From assembly GCF_023897065.1 (NCBI RefSeq), contig NZ_JAMHIV010000001.1:186001-250000 (forward strand): a DNA stretch of 64,000 nucleotides, read 5' to 3'. A program made the position numbers and the translations under genes. The notes under the pieces are model-generated. The model made no database searches, was not told the DNA's origin, and saw nothing but the letters and a program-made list of their open reading frames with translations. The stretch comes from Crossiella sp. SN42. Lineage in GTDB: Bacteria > Actinomycetota > Actinomycetes > Mycobacteriales > Pseudonocardiaceae. This document shows, in pieces, positions 17,638 to 25,722 of the stretch (its first letter is position 1; the number at the start of each line of letters is the position of its first letter).

Positions 17638-18809
17638 CGCAGGTCGGGCGGGGTGAGTGGCGCGGCGGTGCGGGGCACCGGGCCGGGGCACAGGGCGGCG
17701 GTCAGGACCTGGTTGAGCATGGCCAGACGCGCGGCGGGCGGTGCGGTGAGGTCCATGCTCATGCCCGCGCTGATCTGGCGGTCGGCGGCCCTGGTGTGCA
17801 TGCTCCAGGTGTTGAAGCCCGCGAAGTCGCCGCCGTGGCCCCACCAGTCCGGTCCGCCGCACGGGTTGGCCACCGTCATCAGGCCGAGGCCATAACCGAA
17901 GGGGCCCAGTGCGCCGGGACGGGCGGTGGTCATCTCGCGCAGTTGCGGCGCCGGCAGCAGGTCCCCGGCGAACAGGGCGGCGAAGAAGCGGTTGAGGTCG
18001 CGGGCGGAGCTGATCAGGTTGCCGGAGGCCCAGACCCGGGACATGACGTAGGTCGTCACGTCGGTGGGCGGCTTGTCCGGGTAGAGCTGCTCGTAGCCGC
18101 GGGCCGCCGGGCGGAGCAGGAACGGCTGCTGCGCGGGGAACTCGGTGTCCCGCAGGCCGAGCGGCACCGTGATCCGGCGGGCCAGCTCGACCGCGAACGG
18201 ACGGCCGGTGAGCTTCTCGGCCAGCAGGCCCAGCACCGTATAGCCCGTGTTGGAGTAGGAGAAGGAGGTGCCGGGAGCGAACAGCAGCGGTTTGCCGGTG
18301 GTCGACTCGCGCACCAGCTGCTCGGGGCTGAACCGCTGGAAGCGCAAGGTGTCCACCTCGGCCGGCGTGGTCCAGTGCGTGATGTCGCGGGGCAAGCCGC
18401 TGGTGTGGCCGAGCAGCTGGCGCACGGTGATCGGCTCCGGGTACGGCAGCAGTCCGGGCAGGTGCTGGGCCACCGGGTCGTCCAGCCCCAGCTTGCCCTC
18501 GCCCACCAGTTGCAGCACCACGGTGGCGACGAAGGTCTTGGTCACACTGGCCACCCGGAACCGACCGTTCGGATTCGGCGGCCGTGGCTGTCCCAGCTCC
18601 GCGGCCCCGGCCACACCGCGCTCGGCCCGGCCTCCGGTCACCGCCTCGGCGTAGCTGGCAGGCACGCCCGCCGCGACGACCGCGCGTAGTGCGGGATCAA
18701 GGCGGGACGGGTCGGCGGTGGCGATGGCGGCGGGCGTGATCACGCTGACCGCCAGGGCGCAGACGCCGAGCACGGTCAGCGTCCTTCTTCTTCTACCTGA
18801 CAACACCAT
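17634..18809 (-). CDS. DD-carboxypeptidase-like serine hydrolase (R61 type)
   Basis: A 391-aa secreted beta-lactamase-fold protein close to Streptomyces R61 D-Ala-D-Ala carboxypeptidase. It has a signal peptide (about 1-33 from ATG 18809), S88-V-T-K91, YSNTGY and the C-terminal WWGHGGDFAGF. The start at MVLSGRRRRTL is chosen because it puts the signal sequence at the N-terminus; an in-frame extension to 18938 adds no recognisable sequence. It is divergent from the HTH_38-MarR regulator at 18926, a plausible controller. Likely substrates are D-Ala-D-Ala peptides or related esters/amides. Confidence 0.82.
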   Translation of the reverse strand: MVLSGRRRRTLTVLGVCALAVSVITPAAIATADPSRLDPALRAVVAAGVPASYAEAVTGGRAERGVAGAAELGQPRPPNPNGRFRVASVTKTFVATVVLQLVGEGKLGLDDPVAQHLPGLLPYPEPITVRQLLGHTSGLPRDITHWTTPAEVDTLRFQRFSPEQLVRESTTGKPLLFAPGTSFSYSNTGYTVLGLLAEKLTGRPFAVELARRITVPLGLRDTEFPAQQPFLLRPAARGYEQLYPDKPPTDVTTYVMSRVWASGNLISSARDLNRFFAALFAGDLLPAPQLREMTTARPGALGPFGYGLGLMTVANPCGGPDWWGHGGDFAGFNTWSMHTRAADRQISAGMSMDLTAPPAARLAMLNQVLTAALCPGPVPRTAAPLTPPDLR

Positions 18810-18925
18810 GCGGCCAGGATGTCCGCCGAGGTGGTCACCCCACCAGTGCCGCCTATCACGGCTGGCCGTGACTTCTGTCAGCTGATCTTCAGCGCAGCCC
18901 GAAGAACTCATTGCATACTCGTGCC

Positions 18926-19666
18926 ATGCCAGGAGCACGGCTGACCCACCAGGACCGCCAGGAGATCGCCGAGGGCCTGCGCGAGGGCCTCACCTTCGCC
19001 GAGATCGCCAAGCGGCTGGACCGCCCGGCCTCCACCATCACCCGCGAGGTCGCCCGCAACGGCGGCGCCGCGGGCTACCGCCCCAACGCGGCCCAGCTGG
19101 CCACCACCCGCCGCGCCCGCCGCCGCCCCGTCCACCGCCTGACGACGCCACCGGAGACCAAACCCGCGCCTGGCCAAGACCTGGTGCGGGAGTTCGAGGA
19201 GCGCTTCACCGACCAGCTGGTGCGCAACGGCGTGCCGCGGATGATGGCCAGGGTCCTGACCTGCCTGCACACCACCGACTCAGGCAGCCTCACCTCAGCC
19301 GACCTGGTCCACCGCCTCCAGGTGAGCCCAGCCTCGATCTCCGCGGCGGTGAAGTTCCTGGAGGAACAGGAGCTGATCACCCGGGACCGGGACGGCAACG
19401 CCCGCCGGGACCGCTACTTCATCGGCGACGACGTCTGGTACCGCGCGATGCTGGCCAGCGCCCAGCTCAACCGGAAGCTGGGCGACACCGCGCAGGAAGG
19501 CGCGCAGCTGTTCGGCACGGACAGTCCGGCCGGCCAGCGGCTGCGGGATGTCAGCGTGTTCCTGGAGCGGGTGCACGACAACCTGGTGCTGGCAGCCGAG
19601 GAATGGCGCGCGGTGCGGGCGGCCGGCCAGCCCAACGACACAAGCTCGCCCGCGACCGCACCGTAG
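18926..19666 (+). CDS. HTH_38-MarR fusion transcriptional regulator
   Basis: A 246-aa DNA-binding protein with two different helix-turn-helix units. Residues 5-55 (LTFAEIAKRLDRPASTITREVARNG) look like the HTH_38 domain found at the N-terminus of IS30 transposases. Residues about 85-200 form a MarR/GbsR winged helix (SADLVHRLQVSPASISAAVKFLEEQELI, then DRDGNARRDRYFIGDD). No DDE catalytic domain is present, so it is a regulator rather than a transposase remnant. It is divergent from the DD-carboxypeptidase-like gene. The start ATG 18926 is preferred over the upstream TTG 18911. Confidence 0.8.
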   Translation: MPGARLTHQDRQEIAEGLREGLTFAEIAKRLDRPASTITREVARNGGAAGYRPNAAQLATTRRARRRPVHRLTTPPETKPAPGQDLVREFEERFTDQLVRNGVPRMMARVLTCLHTTDSGSLTSADLVHRLQVSPASISAAVKFLEEQELITRDRDGNARRDRYFIGDDVWYRAMLASAQLNRKLGDTAQEGAQLFGTDSPAGQRLRDVSVFLERVHDNLVLAAEEWRAVRAAGQPNDTSSPATAP

Positions 19667-19701
19667 TCGCCTTGGCCCCGCGCCGGCATTGGCGTTGGTG
19701 G

Positions 19702-20634
19702 CTAGGCGTTCGCTCGGCGGAGGCGCTCGGCTGCCTGCGCGCGGAGGGCGTCACCGGACCCCGGGGGATCGCCGTGCAGCGCTTCCCAACGGACGTCGTG
19801 CGCGGCCGGCCACAGGCTGGCCGCCCAGGCGACCTCCAGCTCCGCCGCGGTGAACCGGCGCCCCCGAAGATCCTGATAGGCCACCAGGAACGCCTCGGAA
19901 CTGTCGATCGGCGGCAGGGTGGCCGGCCCGGTCTTGGGAAACACCGCACTCGCCGCTCCCACCAGCGCCGCCTCTGGCTGCCACGCCAGGCTGTCCCAGT
20001 CGTGCACCGCCCACACCTGGCCGTCCCGCCAGCGGAGGTTCTGCGCCTCGAAGTCGGCGTGGCCGAGCACGCACGGCAGGTCGGCGGCCAGCATCCGCTC
20101 GCGGGCCCGCTCGGCCGTGTCGACGACGTACCCGGGCACGGCGCTCTGGTCCCGTTCGTCAAGGAACCTGATCGCCGGCCACACCCCGGATTCCGGGTGG
20201 TCCCAACGCACCCAGCGCGGATTCGGCAGCGGAGGCGCGAGCGTCACATCGACCAGTTCGGCCATCAGCCAGGCGAACACCGCCGCGTAGCGCACGGCAA
20301 CCTCCGGCGAGTCGCCGTGCAGCAGCTCACCGCCGGGCCGGTACTCCTCAGCGTGCACGGCCAGCGCACCGGCAGCGTCATCAACACTGACCGCCGACGT
20401 GAGCGGCCGGGCACAGGGAAACCCCCGCTCCGCCAACTGCGCCTGCGCGGCAACACACGAGGTGGCCCGGCCGTCGTCCTCCCGCGCCTTCACCACGACA
20501 TTCCGTCCAGCGGCCAGCCGCAGCCCGAACACCGCCGATATCGACCGCACCTCGAACAGCACGCCGACCGGCTCGTCCCCCAACTGGTCCACACACCAGA
20601 CCGGCAGCCAGTCCGGCAGATCCTTCAACGGCAC
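19702..20634 (-). CDS. Aminoglycoside phosphotransferase-family kinase
   Basis: A 310-aa protein-kinase-like phosphotransferase. Visible motifs are VVVKARED (ATP-binding Lys), the catalytic loop LGHADFEAQNL and the metal-binding VHDWDSLAWQPE. The usual HGD of the catalytic loop reads HAD, which still keeps the catalytic Asp. Such genes often phosphorylate small molecules other than antibiotics. It stands alone, with convergent and unrelated genes around it. The substrate is unknown. Confidence 0.75.
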   Translation of the reverse strand: MPLKDLPDWLPVWCVDQLGDEPVGVLFEVRSISAVFGLRLAAGRNVVVKAREDDGRATSCVAAQAQLAERGFPCARPLTSAVSVDDAAGALAVHAEEYRPGGELLHGDSPEVAVRYAAVFAWLMAELVDVTLAPPLPNPRWVRWDHPESGVWPAIRFLDERDQSAVPGYVVDTAERARERMLAADLPCVLGHADFEAQNLRWRDGQVWAVHDWDSLAWQPEAALVGAASAVFPKTGPATLPPIDSSEAFLVAYQDLRGRRFTAAELEVAWAASLWPAAHDVRWEALHGDPPGSGDALRAQAAERLRRANA

Positions 20635-20690
20635 GGTGACGACTGTGCCACATGCGCCGGAGGCGATCCGGCCGCGTCGGCAACGGTCAT

Positions 20691-20731
20691 CCCTGCTGCC
20701 AAGCAGCGGTGATTCGCTTACGGCAGCAGGG
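20691..20731. terminator. Hairpin downstream of the TetR gene
   Basis: CCCTGCTGCC (20691-20700) and GGCAGCAGGG (20722-20731) form a perfect 10-bp stem with a 21-base loop. It lies 13 bases beyond the stop of the TetR gene at 20744 (minus strand). A factor-independent terminator is likely, although no U-tract follows. Confidence 0.5.
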
Positions 20732-20743
20732 AATCCGGGTCGG

Positions 20744-21406
20744 CTAGGCCTGGTCCGGGTGCAGCGCGTTCAGGATCAGCTCAAGGCCGAAGTCGAACTC
20801 GTCGGCGTGCTGGTAGTCCGGGCGCAGCGCGTGGCCGGCGATGAGCTCGGCCAAGTGCGGGTAGGCGTCGGCCGGCAGCTCGCTCAGGATCTCCCCCGCG
20901 ACCTCGTCCAACTCAGCGCGGTTGCTGAACGGCAGGCTCGACTCCTGGAGGACAAACCCGTAGAGGTAGCTGTCGATCACCGAGAAGGCGTGTGCGGCCA
21001 GCGCCACGGAGAACCCGCCCGCGCGCAGTGCGCCCAGCACGGCGTTGTGGTGGCGCAGGGTGGCTGGGCCGGGCCGGCGGCGGGAGTCCAGGAGGCTGAC
21101 GGCCCAGGGGTGGCGGCGCAGGACCGCGCGGGCGGTGGTGGCGCGTTCGCGCATGGCCTGTTTCCAGTCGATGTCTGCCGCTGGTAGGTCGATCTCGGCG
21201 AAGACCGCGTCGACCATGCCGTTGAGGATGTCCTCGCGCCCGGCGACGTGGTTGTACAGCGACATCGCCTCCACGCCCAGCTGACCGGCGATCGCGCGCA
21301 TGGTCACCCCGGCCGCGCCCTTCTCATCGGCCAGCGCCAGGGCGGCGGCGACCACCCGTTCCCGGCTCAGCGGCGCCCGCTTCGGTTTCGCGCCGCGTTC
21401 GCCCAT
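20744..21406 (-). CDS. TetR-family repressor (TetR class)
   Basis: A 220-aa regulator of the TetR(class)-like subgroup. The recognition helix region is MRAIAGQLGVEAMSLYNHV (about residues 36-54), followed by the TetR_C-type ligand domain (RRHPWAVSLLDSRRRPGPATL). It is divergent from the NAD(P)-binding protein gene at 21498. Two consecutive palindromes of the CTTAC-N3-GTAAG type lie in the 91-base gap, so it most likely represses itself and that gene. The inducer is unknown. Confidence 0.87.
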   Translation of the reverse strand: MGERGAKPKRAPLSRERVVAAALALADEKGAAGVTMRAIAGQLGVEAMSLYNHVAGREDILNGMVDAVFAEIDLPAADIDWKQAMRERATTARAVLRRHPWAVSLLDSRRRPGPATLRHHNAVLGALRAGGFSVALAAHAFSVIDSYLYGFVLQESSLPFSNRAELDEVAGEILSELPADAYPHLAELIAGHALRPDYQHADEFDFGLELILNALHPDQA

Positions 21407-21429
21407 GGCTCCTCCTGCCGGTTGACGGA

Positions 21430-21465
21430 CTTACATAGTAAGCCTAGCGTGACTTACAACGTAAG
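21430..21465. promoter_or_regulatory. Two tandem TetR operators, CTTAC-N3-GTAAG
   Basis: Palindromes CTTACATAGTAAG (21430-21442) and CTTACAACGTAAG (21453-21465) have identical arms and centres 23 bp apart. They lie between the divergent TetR and NAD(P)-binding protein genes. The near two-turn spacing puts two dimers on about the same DNA face. Confidence 0.85.
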
Positions 21466-21497
21466 TTCGGTGGGACACGAGTGGTGGGAGCGGGAAG

Positions 21498-22205
<708 letters not shown>

Positions 22206-22211
22206 CCGCGC

Positions 22212-22850
22212 TCACTCCGCCAGCAGCGCGGCCAGCTCCTCGGCGAAGAGCAGGTCGGGATCGAACCCCATCCCGGCGAAGTGACCGGCGAGCTCCAGCG
22301 AGAGCACGCCGTGCAGGCGGGTCCAGAAGGACAGCGCGCGGTGCAGGGCGGCGGCCGGGGCCGGGTGGCCGCCCGCCCAGTCGCGGTGTCCCTCCAGGTG
22401 GGTGTCGAACGGGGTCGGCGGCCGGTCCGAAGGCAGTGCGGCGCAGGCCTCCATCAGCACTGTCATGACCTCCGAGGAGATCGCGGTGGTGTCCGCGGGC
22501 GCGTGGTAGCCGGGCACCGGCGTGCCGTAGATGAGGAAGTACCGCTGCGGGTCGGCGCGCGCCCACTCCCGCATCACGGCGGCCAGCCCGGCCAGGTCGG
22601 CGCCGCCGTCGAAGGCCGCGCGGACGGTGTCGGCCAGGCTGCGGTAGGCGTCCCGGATGAGCGCGGTGATCAGCTCGTCCCGGCTGGCGAAGTACCGGTA
22701 CAGGGCGGGGCCGCTCAGGCCCACCTGCTTGGCGATCGCGTTGAGCGACAAGGCCGGCACCCCGGCCGCGGCGATCTGCTCCCACGCGCGCTCCTTGATC
22801 TGCTCACGCACCTGGGCCCGGTAGCGCTCCCTCGGGCTCTGCTCCGTCAC
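22212..22850 (-). CDS. TetR-family regulator (WHG-type C-terminal domain)
   Basis: A 212-aa regulator. Its HTH is at about residues 25-60 (LNAIAKQVGLSGPALYRYFASRDELITALIRDAY), followed by a WHG-type C-terminal domain (PQRYFLIYGTPVPGYHAP). It converges on the NAD(P)-binding gene and is divergent from the small membrane protein at 22989. That promoter has a palindrome between its -35 and -10 boxes, so this regulator is the likely repressor of that gene. Confidence 0.85.
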   Translation of the reverse strand: MTEQSPRERYRAQVREQIKERAWEQIAAAGVPALSLNAIAKQVGLSGPALYRYFASRDELITALIRDAYRSLADTVRAAFDGGADLAGLAAVMREWARADPQRYFLIYGTPVPGYHAPADTTAISSEVMTVLMEACAALPSDRPPTPFDTHLEGHRDWAGGHPAPAAALHRALSFWTRLHGVLSLELAGHFAGMGFDPDLLFAEELAALLAE

Positions 22851-22913
22851 CGGTCACTCCCTCATCGTGGTCTGACACCATCGAAGTCTAGTTAGACCCT
22901 CTCACTTTCGCTA

Positions 22914-22941
22914 TTGACACCTCAATCGACTGAGTTATAGC
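22914..22941 (+). promoter_or_regulatory. Promoter with palindrome in its spacer
   Basis: TTGACA (22914-22919) and TATAGC (22936-22941) are separated by 16 bases. The spacer contains CTCAATCGACTGAG (22921-22934), a 14-bp palindrome with one mismatched pair. Such a site would block RNA polymerase when a TetR dimer is bound. It points toward the small membrane protein gene. Confidence 0.7.
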
Positions 22942-22988
22942 TTCTAACCAACGCAAGAAGCATTCACCACCCAGTCGGGAGCACCGCC

Positions 22989-23333
22989 ATGACCACCACC
23001 CCGCAGCACACCCGCGCCCACCGCCCCGCACTGGCCGTGCCTATCGCGGCCTGGGCCTTCCCCGTCTTCGTGCTCGGCGGCTTCGGCCTGCTCTCCGGCA
23101 TCCCCGTGCTCGTCCTGCTGATCGGCACCCTGCGCGATCCCCGGCTGCGCGCCCTGCGCTGGTGGAGCGCGGCGAGCGCGGTCGCCTACGCCACCCCGCT
23201 GGCGTTCTGGCTGCTGGGGTCCAGTGACGCGCCGAGCCTGACCAAGTTCATGAACCCGCTGGTGACCGGGATCGTGATCACGGTCGGCGTGGTGGTGGCC
23301 ATCGCGCATTTGGCGCACCGACGGCAGAATTGA
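22989..23333 (+). CDS. Small membrane protein, about three helices
   Basis: A 114-aa hydrophobic protein of unknown function with predicted transmembrane helices at about residues 17-48, 62-78 and 88-110. It is not recognised beyond general similarity to small actinobacterial integral membrane proteins. A strong-looking promoter with an operator-like spacer palindrome lies about 50 bases upstream, and the divergent TetR gene is its probable regulator. Confidence 0.7.
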   Translation: MTTTPQHTRAHRPALAVPIAAWAFPVFVLGGFGLLSGIPVLVLLIGTLRDPRLRALRWWSAASAVAYATPLAFWLLGSSDAPSLTKFMNPLVTGIVITVGVVVAIAHLAHRRQN

Positions 23334-23344
23334 CTAGGTGCGTC

Positions 23345-23389
23345 CGAATGACCTAATTCTTTTCTGGCTTGACAGGAACCGGTCATTCG
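23345..23389. repeat. Inverted repeat CGAATGACC / GGTCATTCG
   Basis: Perfect 9-bp arms at 23345-23353 and 23381-23389, 27 bases apart with centres 36 bp apart, lie in the promoter region of the DUF2690 gene. A TTGACA sequence (23369-23374) sits between the arms. The wide spacing suits a regulator bridging two half-sites better than a terminator. Confidence 0.5.
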
Positions 23390-23465
23390 ATTCCGGCTGA
23401 CACTGGACTGGCTAGCCTTTAGTGGTCCGCAGCACATGAACGGTGTCAATCGGAAGGTTTCTGAA

Positions 23466-23867
23466 ATGGGTATTCGCAACGTACTTCTCGGCGCCCTCGC
23501 CACCGCGGGACTCGCTGGAGCCATGCTCACCGCGGTGACGCCGGGCGCGGCCCAGGCCGCCGAAGGCTGCACCACCAAGTACCCCAAGACGGCGGCGGTC
23601 GTGACGCTCAGATCCCGCGCGATCGAACTGCGCTACAACAGCCAGGGCTGTGCGTGGGGCCGGATCTTGCGAGGGTCCCCTGGCGACCTGATCTGGGTCG
23701 ACCGCAGCTTCGACCGCGGCCGGACCTGGCAGCCGCACCTCGGTATCAGGCAGATCGACACGGGCGGCAGCCAGCACACCGAACCGTTCAACAACAAGGG
23801 CAATCTCATCCGCGCCTGCGGCAAGGTCAGCAACTACCCCGAGGTGCACTGCACCACTTGGCGGTAA
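23466..23867 (+). CDS. Secreted DUF2690-family protein
   Basis: A 133-aa exported protein with a clear signal peptide (residues 1-29, TPGAAQA). The mature part begins with CTTKYPKTAAVVTLRS and then IELRYNSQGCAWGRI, the pattern of the actinobacterial DUF2690 family. Four cysteines in the mature domain could make two disulphides. The start ATG 23466 gives a normal signal sequence. Function is unknown in the family. It stands alone and is followed by a strong terminator. Confidence 0.75.
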   Translation: MGIRNVLLGALATAGLAGAMLTAVTPGAAQAAEGCTTKYPKTAAVVTLRSRAIELRYNSQGCAWGRILRGSPGDLIWVDRSFDRGRTWQPHLGIRQIDTGGSQHTEPFNNKGNLIRACGKVSNYPEVHCTTWR

Positions 23868-23920
23868 CCGGGGATGAGCACCGGTGACCGAACTCCACAT
23901 CGGTGCTGATTCGCAAATGG

Positions 23921-23947
23921 TCCGTGGTGCTGCCGCAGCACCACGGA
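23921..23947 (+). terminator. Factor-independent terminator after the DUF2690 gene
   Basis: TCCGTGGTGCTG (23921-23932) pairs perfectly with CAGCACCACGGA (23936-23947) around a 3-base loop. A short T-rich stretch (ATTTT) follows at 23951-23955. Confidence 0.85.
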
Positions 23948-24012
23948 TCCATTTTCTCCGCGGCATGACCGTCACCATGCGGATCAACCGATGCGGACAT
24001 TAAGCTCGATAC

Positions 24013-24585
24013 ATGTCTGTTCAGCACGTTCTGCTGGGCGCGCTCGAAGCCCGGCCGATGAGCGGCTACGAGCTGACCCAGCTGTTCAGCGCCGCCACCC
24101 ACTGGGTCTGGTCCGCGCCGCAGAGCCAGATCTACCCGGCGCTGAAGACCATGGCGGACGCGGGCCTGATCGAGGGCACGCAGCACCAGACCGGCGGCCG
24201 GACCAGGACGGTCTACTCGCTCACCAAGGCCGGGCTGCGCGAGCTGCGGGAGTGGGTCGGCACCCCGCACGCCAGCCCGCCGAGCCGGGACGCGCTGGAC
24301 GTGCAGGCGCTCTACTTCGACCTGGTGGAGCCGGCGGCGGCGAAGCGGGTGCTGACCGAGTTCATCGCCGAGCAGGAGGCGGTGGCCGAGCACGCGGCGG
24401 CGCACAGCGCCCGGCTGCTGGCCAAGGACACCGAGCTGGTCAAGGAACGCCTCAGCCACCGGCCCACGAGCGAGCACGACCGGATGGCCAAGCTGAAGGC
24501 GCACGTGTTCGCCGGACAGGCGGCCGTGGCCAGAACCAGGATCGCCTGGGCCCAGGACGGACTACGGCTGCTCGACGAGGCCTGA
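24013..24585 (+). CDS. PadR-family regulator
   Basis: A 190-aa repressor-type protein. The PadR winged helix occupies residues 1-80 ([19 protein letters not shown], then [15 protein letters not shown] and the wing [15 protein letters not shown]). A C-terminal helical dimerisation domain follows. A -10-like TAAGCT at 24001-24006 ends 6 bases before the ATG, so the mRNA may be leaderless. Two direct copies of ATGCGGA lie 14 bp apart at about 23977 and 23991. The downstream hydratase gene, now broken, may have been its target. Confidence 0.83.
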   Translation: MSVQHVLLGALEARPMSGYELTQLFSAATHWVWSAPQSQIYPALKTMADAGLIEGTQHQTGGRTRTVYSLTKAGLRELREWVGTPHASPPSRDALDVQALYFDLVEPAAAKRVLTEFIAEQEAVAEHAAAHSARLLAKDTELVKERLSHRPTSEHDRMAKLKAHVFAGQAAVARTRIAWAQDGLRLLDEA

Positions 24586-24628
24586 CCCGGCACCTCCCGG
24601 CCGACCACCACACGTTCAGGAGGTTCCC

Positions 24629-25569
24629 GTGAACGCCGTCATCGTCACCGCGGCCGAGGCCCTGGCCGAAGCGGCCCGCGCCGGTGTCCCCTGCCCGCCG
24701 GTGCGCACCCTGTTCGCCACCGGCGACCTCACCTCCGCCTACGCCGTGCAGCGCCGCAACCTGGCCGCCGCGGTGGCCGCGGGGCGGCGGATCGTCGGCC
24801 GCAAGATCGGCCTGACCAACCCGGCCGTGCAGCGGCGGCTGGGCGCGGACCAGCCGGACTTCGGCGCGTTGTTCGCCGACGCCTAGTGTCCTGAGTCGGA
24901 GGTTCGGTGGTGGTATCGGCGGTCCAGGTTTCCGCTGGGCGTGCCGCAGGGAAGCCCTCGTACCGGGTTGTACGTGGGCTTTCCGGCGGTGCGGTCAGCG
25001 GGAAGCTGGGCCGTCGAGACCGCTGGCGAACTTCCGGCTCAGGGCACTAGGTCCCCGACCGCGGCGAGATCAAGCCCGGCAGGCTGTTGCAGCCCAAGGT
25101 GGAGGCGGAGATCGCGCTCATCCTGGACCGCGACCTGCCCGACGGCGACTACCGGCCCTCGGACCTCCGCCAGGCCATCCGGTGCGTGCTGCCCGCGCTG
25201 GAGATCGTGGACAGCCGGGTCGCCGGGTGGGACATCGGCGTCGTGGACACCGTGGCCGACAACGCCTCCGCCGGTCTCTACGTCCTCGGCGCACCGGTTC
25301 CGCTGAACGAGCTGGACCTGCGCACGGTGCCGATGTCCCTGCGCCGCAACGGCGAGGTGGTCTCCACCGGCACCGGCGCGGACTGCCTCGGCGACCCACT
25401 GCTGGCCGCGGCCTGGCTGGCCAACACCCTGACCGCGCTGGGCGACCCGGTGCGCTCGGGCGACCTGCTGCTCACCGGCGCGCTGGGCCTGGTGGTCGAC
25501 GCCGTGCCCGGCGACCACTTCACCGCGGAGTTCACCGGTCTCGGCCGCGCGACTGTCCATTTCGGATAG
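24629..25569 (+). pseudogene. 2-oxopent-4-enoate hydratase/FAH-family gene, disrupted
   Basis: The N-terminal 85 codons (GTG 24629 with AGGAGG at 24618-24623; [18 protein letters not shown], then FGALFAD) and a later segment from 25051 (VPDRGEIKPG, LLQPKVEAEI, then GADCLGDPLLAAAWLANTL) together match the MhpD-type hydratase. That enzyme adds water to 2-hydroxypenta-2,4-dienoates in meta-cleavage pathways. A 160-bp foldback element interrupts the frame at 24883-25050, bringing an in-frame TAG at 24884. Either piece alone lacks half the fold, so the gene is almost certainly inactive. Confidence 0.88.
24883..25050. mobile_element. MITE-like foldback element with CTAG target repeats
   Basis: The element (24887-25046) is bounded by CTAG on both sides (24883-24886, 25047-25050). 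It has 20-bp terminal inverted repeats, TGTCCTGAGTCGGAGGTTCG against TGCCCTGAGCCGGAAGTTCG (17 of 20 matched). A hairpin with a GTAC-ended stem (24950-24963 with 24970-24984) sits at its exact centre, so most of the element can fold on itself. No ORF long enough for a transposase exists. A 4-bp YTAR target is typical of IS5-group elements, so it may be mobilised by one elsewhere in the genome. Confidence 0.8.
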
Positions 25570-25646
25570 TCCACTTCGTCGACCTGACCCCGACAGCCAG
25601 TTCCCGCGGCCTTGCGCACCAGTTCCTTGGTCACGATCGCACCCGC

Positions 25647-25701
25647 TTGCCGAAGTAGACAGACCTGTCTATGGTCGAACCGGACTGAACAGACCTGTCT
25701 A
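25647..25701 (+). promoter_or_regulatory. MFS/TetR operon promoter with TAGACAG operators
   Basis: A -35 TTGCCG (25647-25652) and a -10 TATGGT (25670-25675) are 17 bases apart. The spacer and -10 carry the perfect inverted repeat TAGACAG-AC-CTGTCTA (25656-25671). A second partial copy sharing CAGACCTGTCTA starts at 25690, exactly 30 bp downstream of the first. This is a TetR-type operator pair, probably bound by the regulator encoded at 26969. Confidence 0.82.
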
Positions 25702-25722
25702 CTCAATCTGGAGGTGCCCGGC

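Noticed and set aside
18911-19666. IS30 transposase remnant
   Set aside because: Only the HTH_38-like part resembles IS30. There is no DDE domain, no inverted repeats, and an intact MarR domain follows, so it is a regulator.
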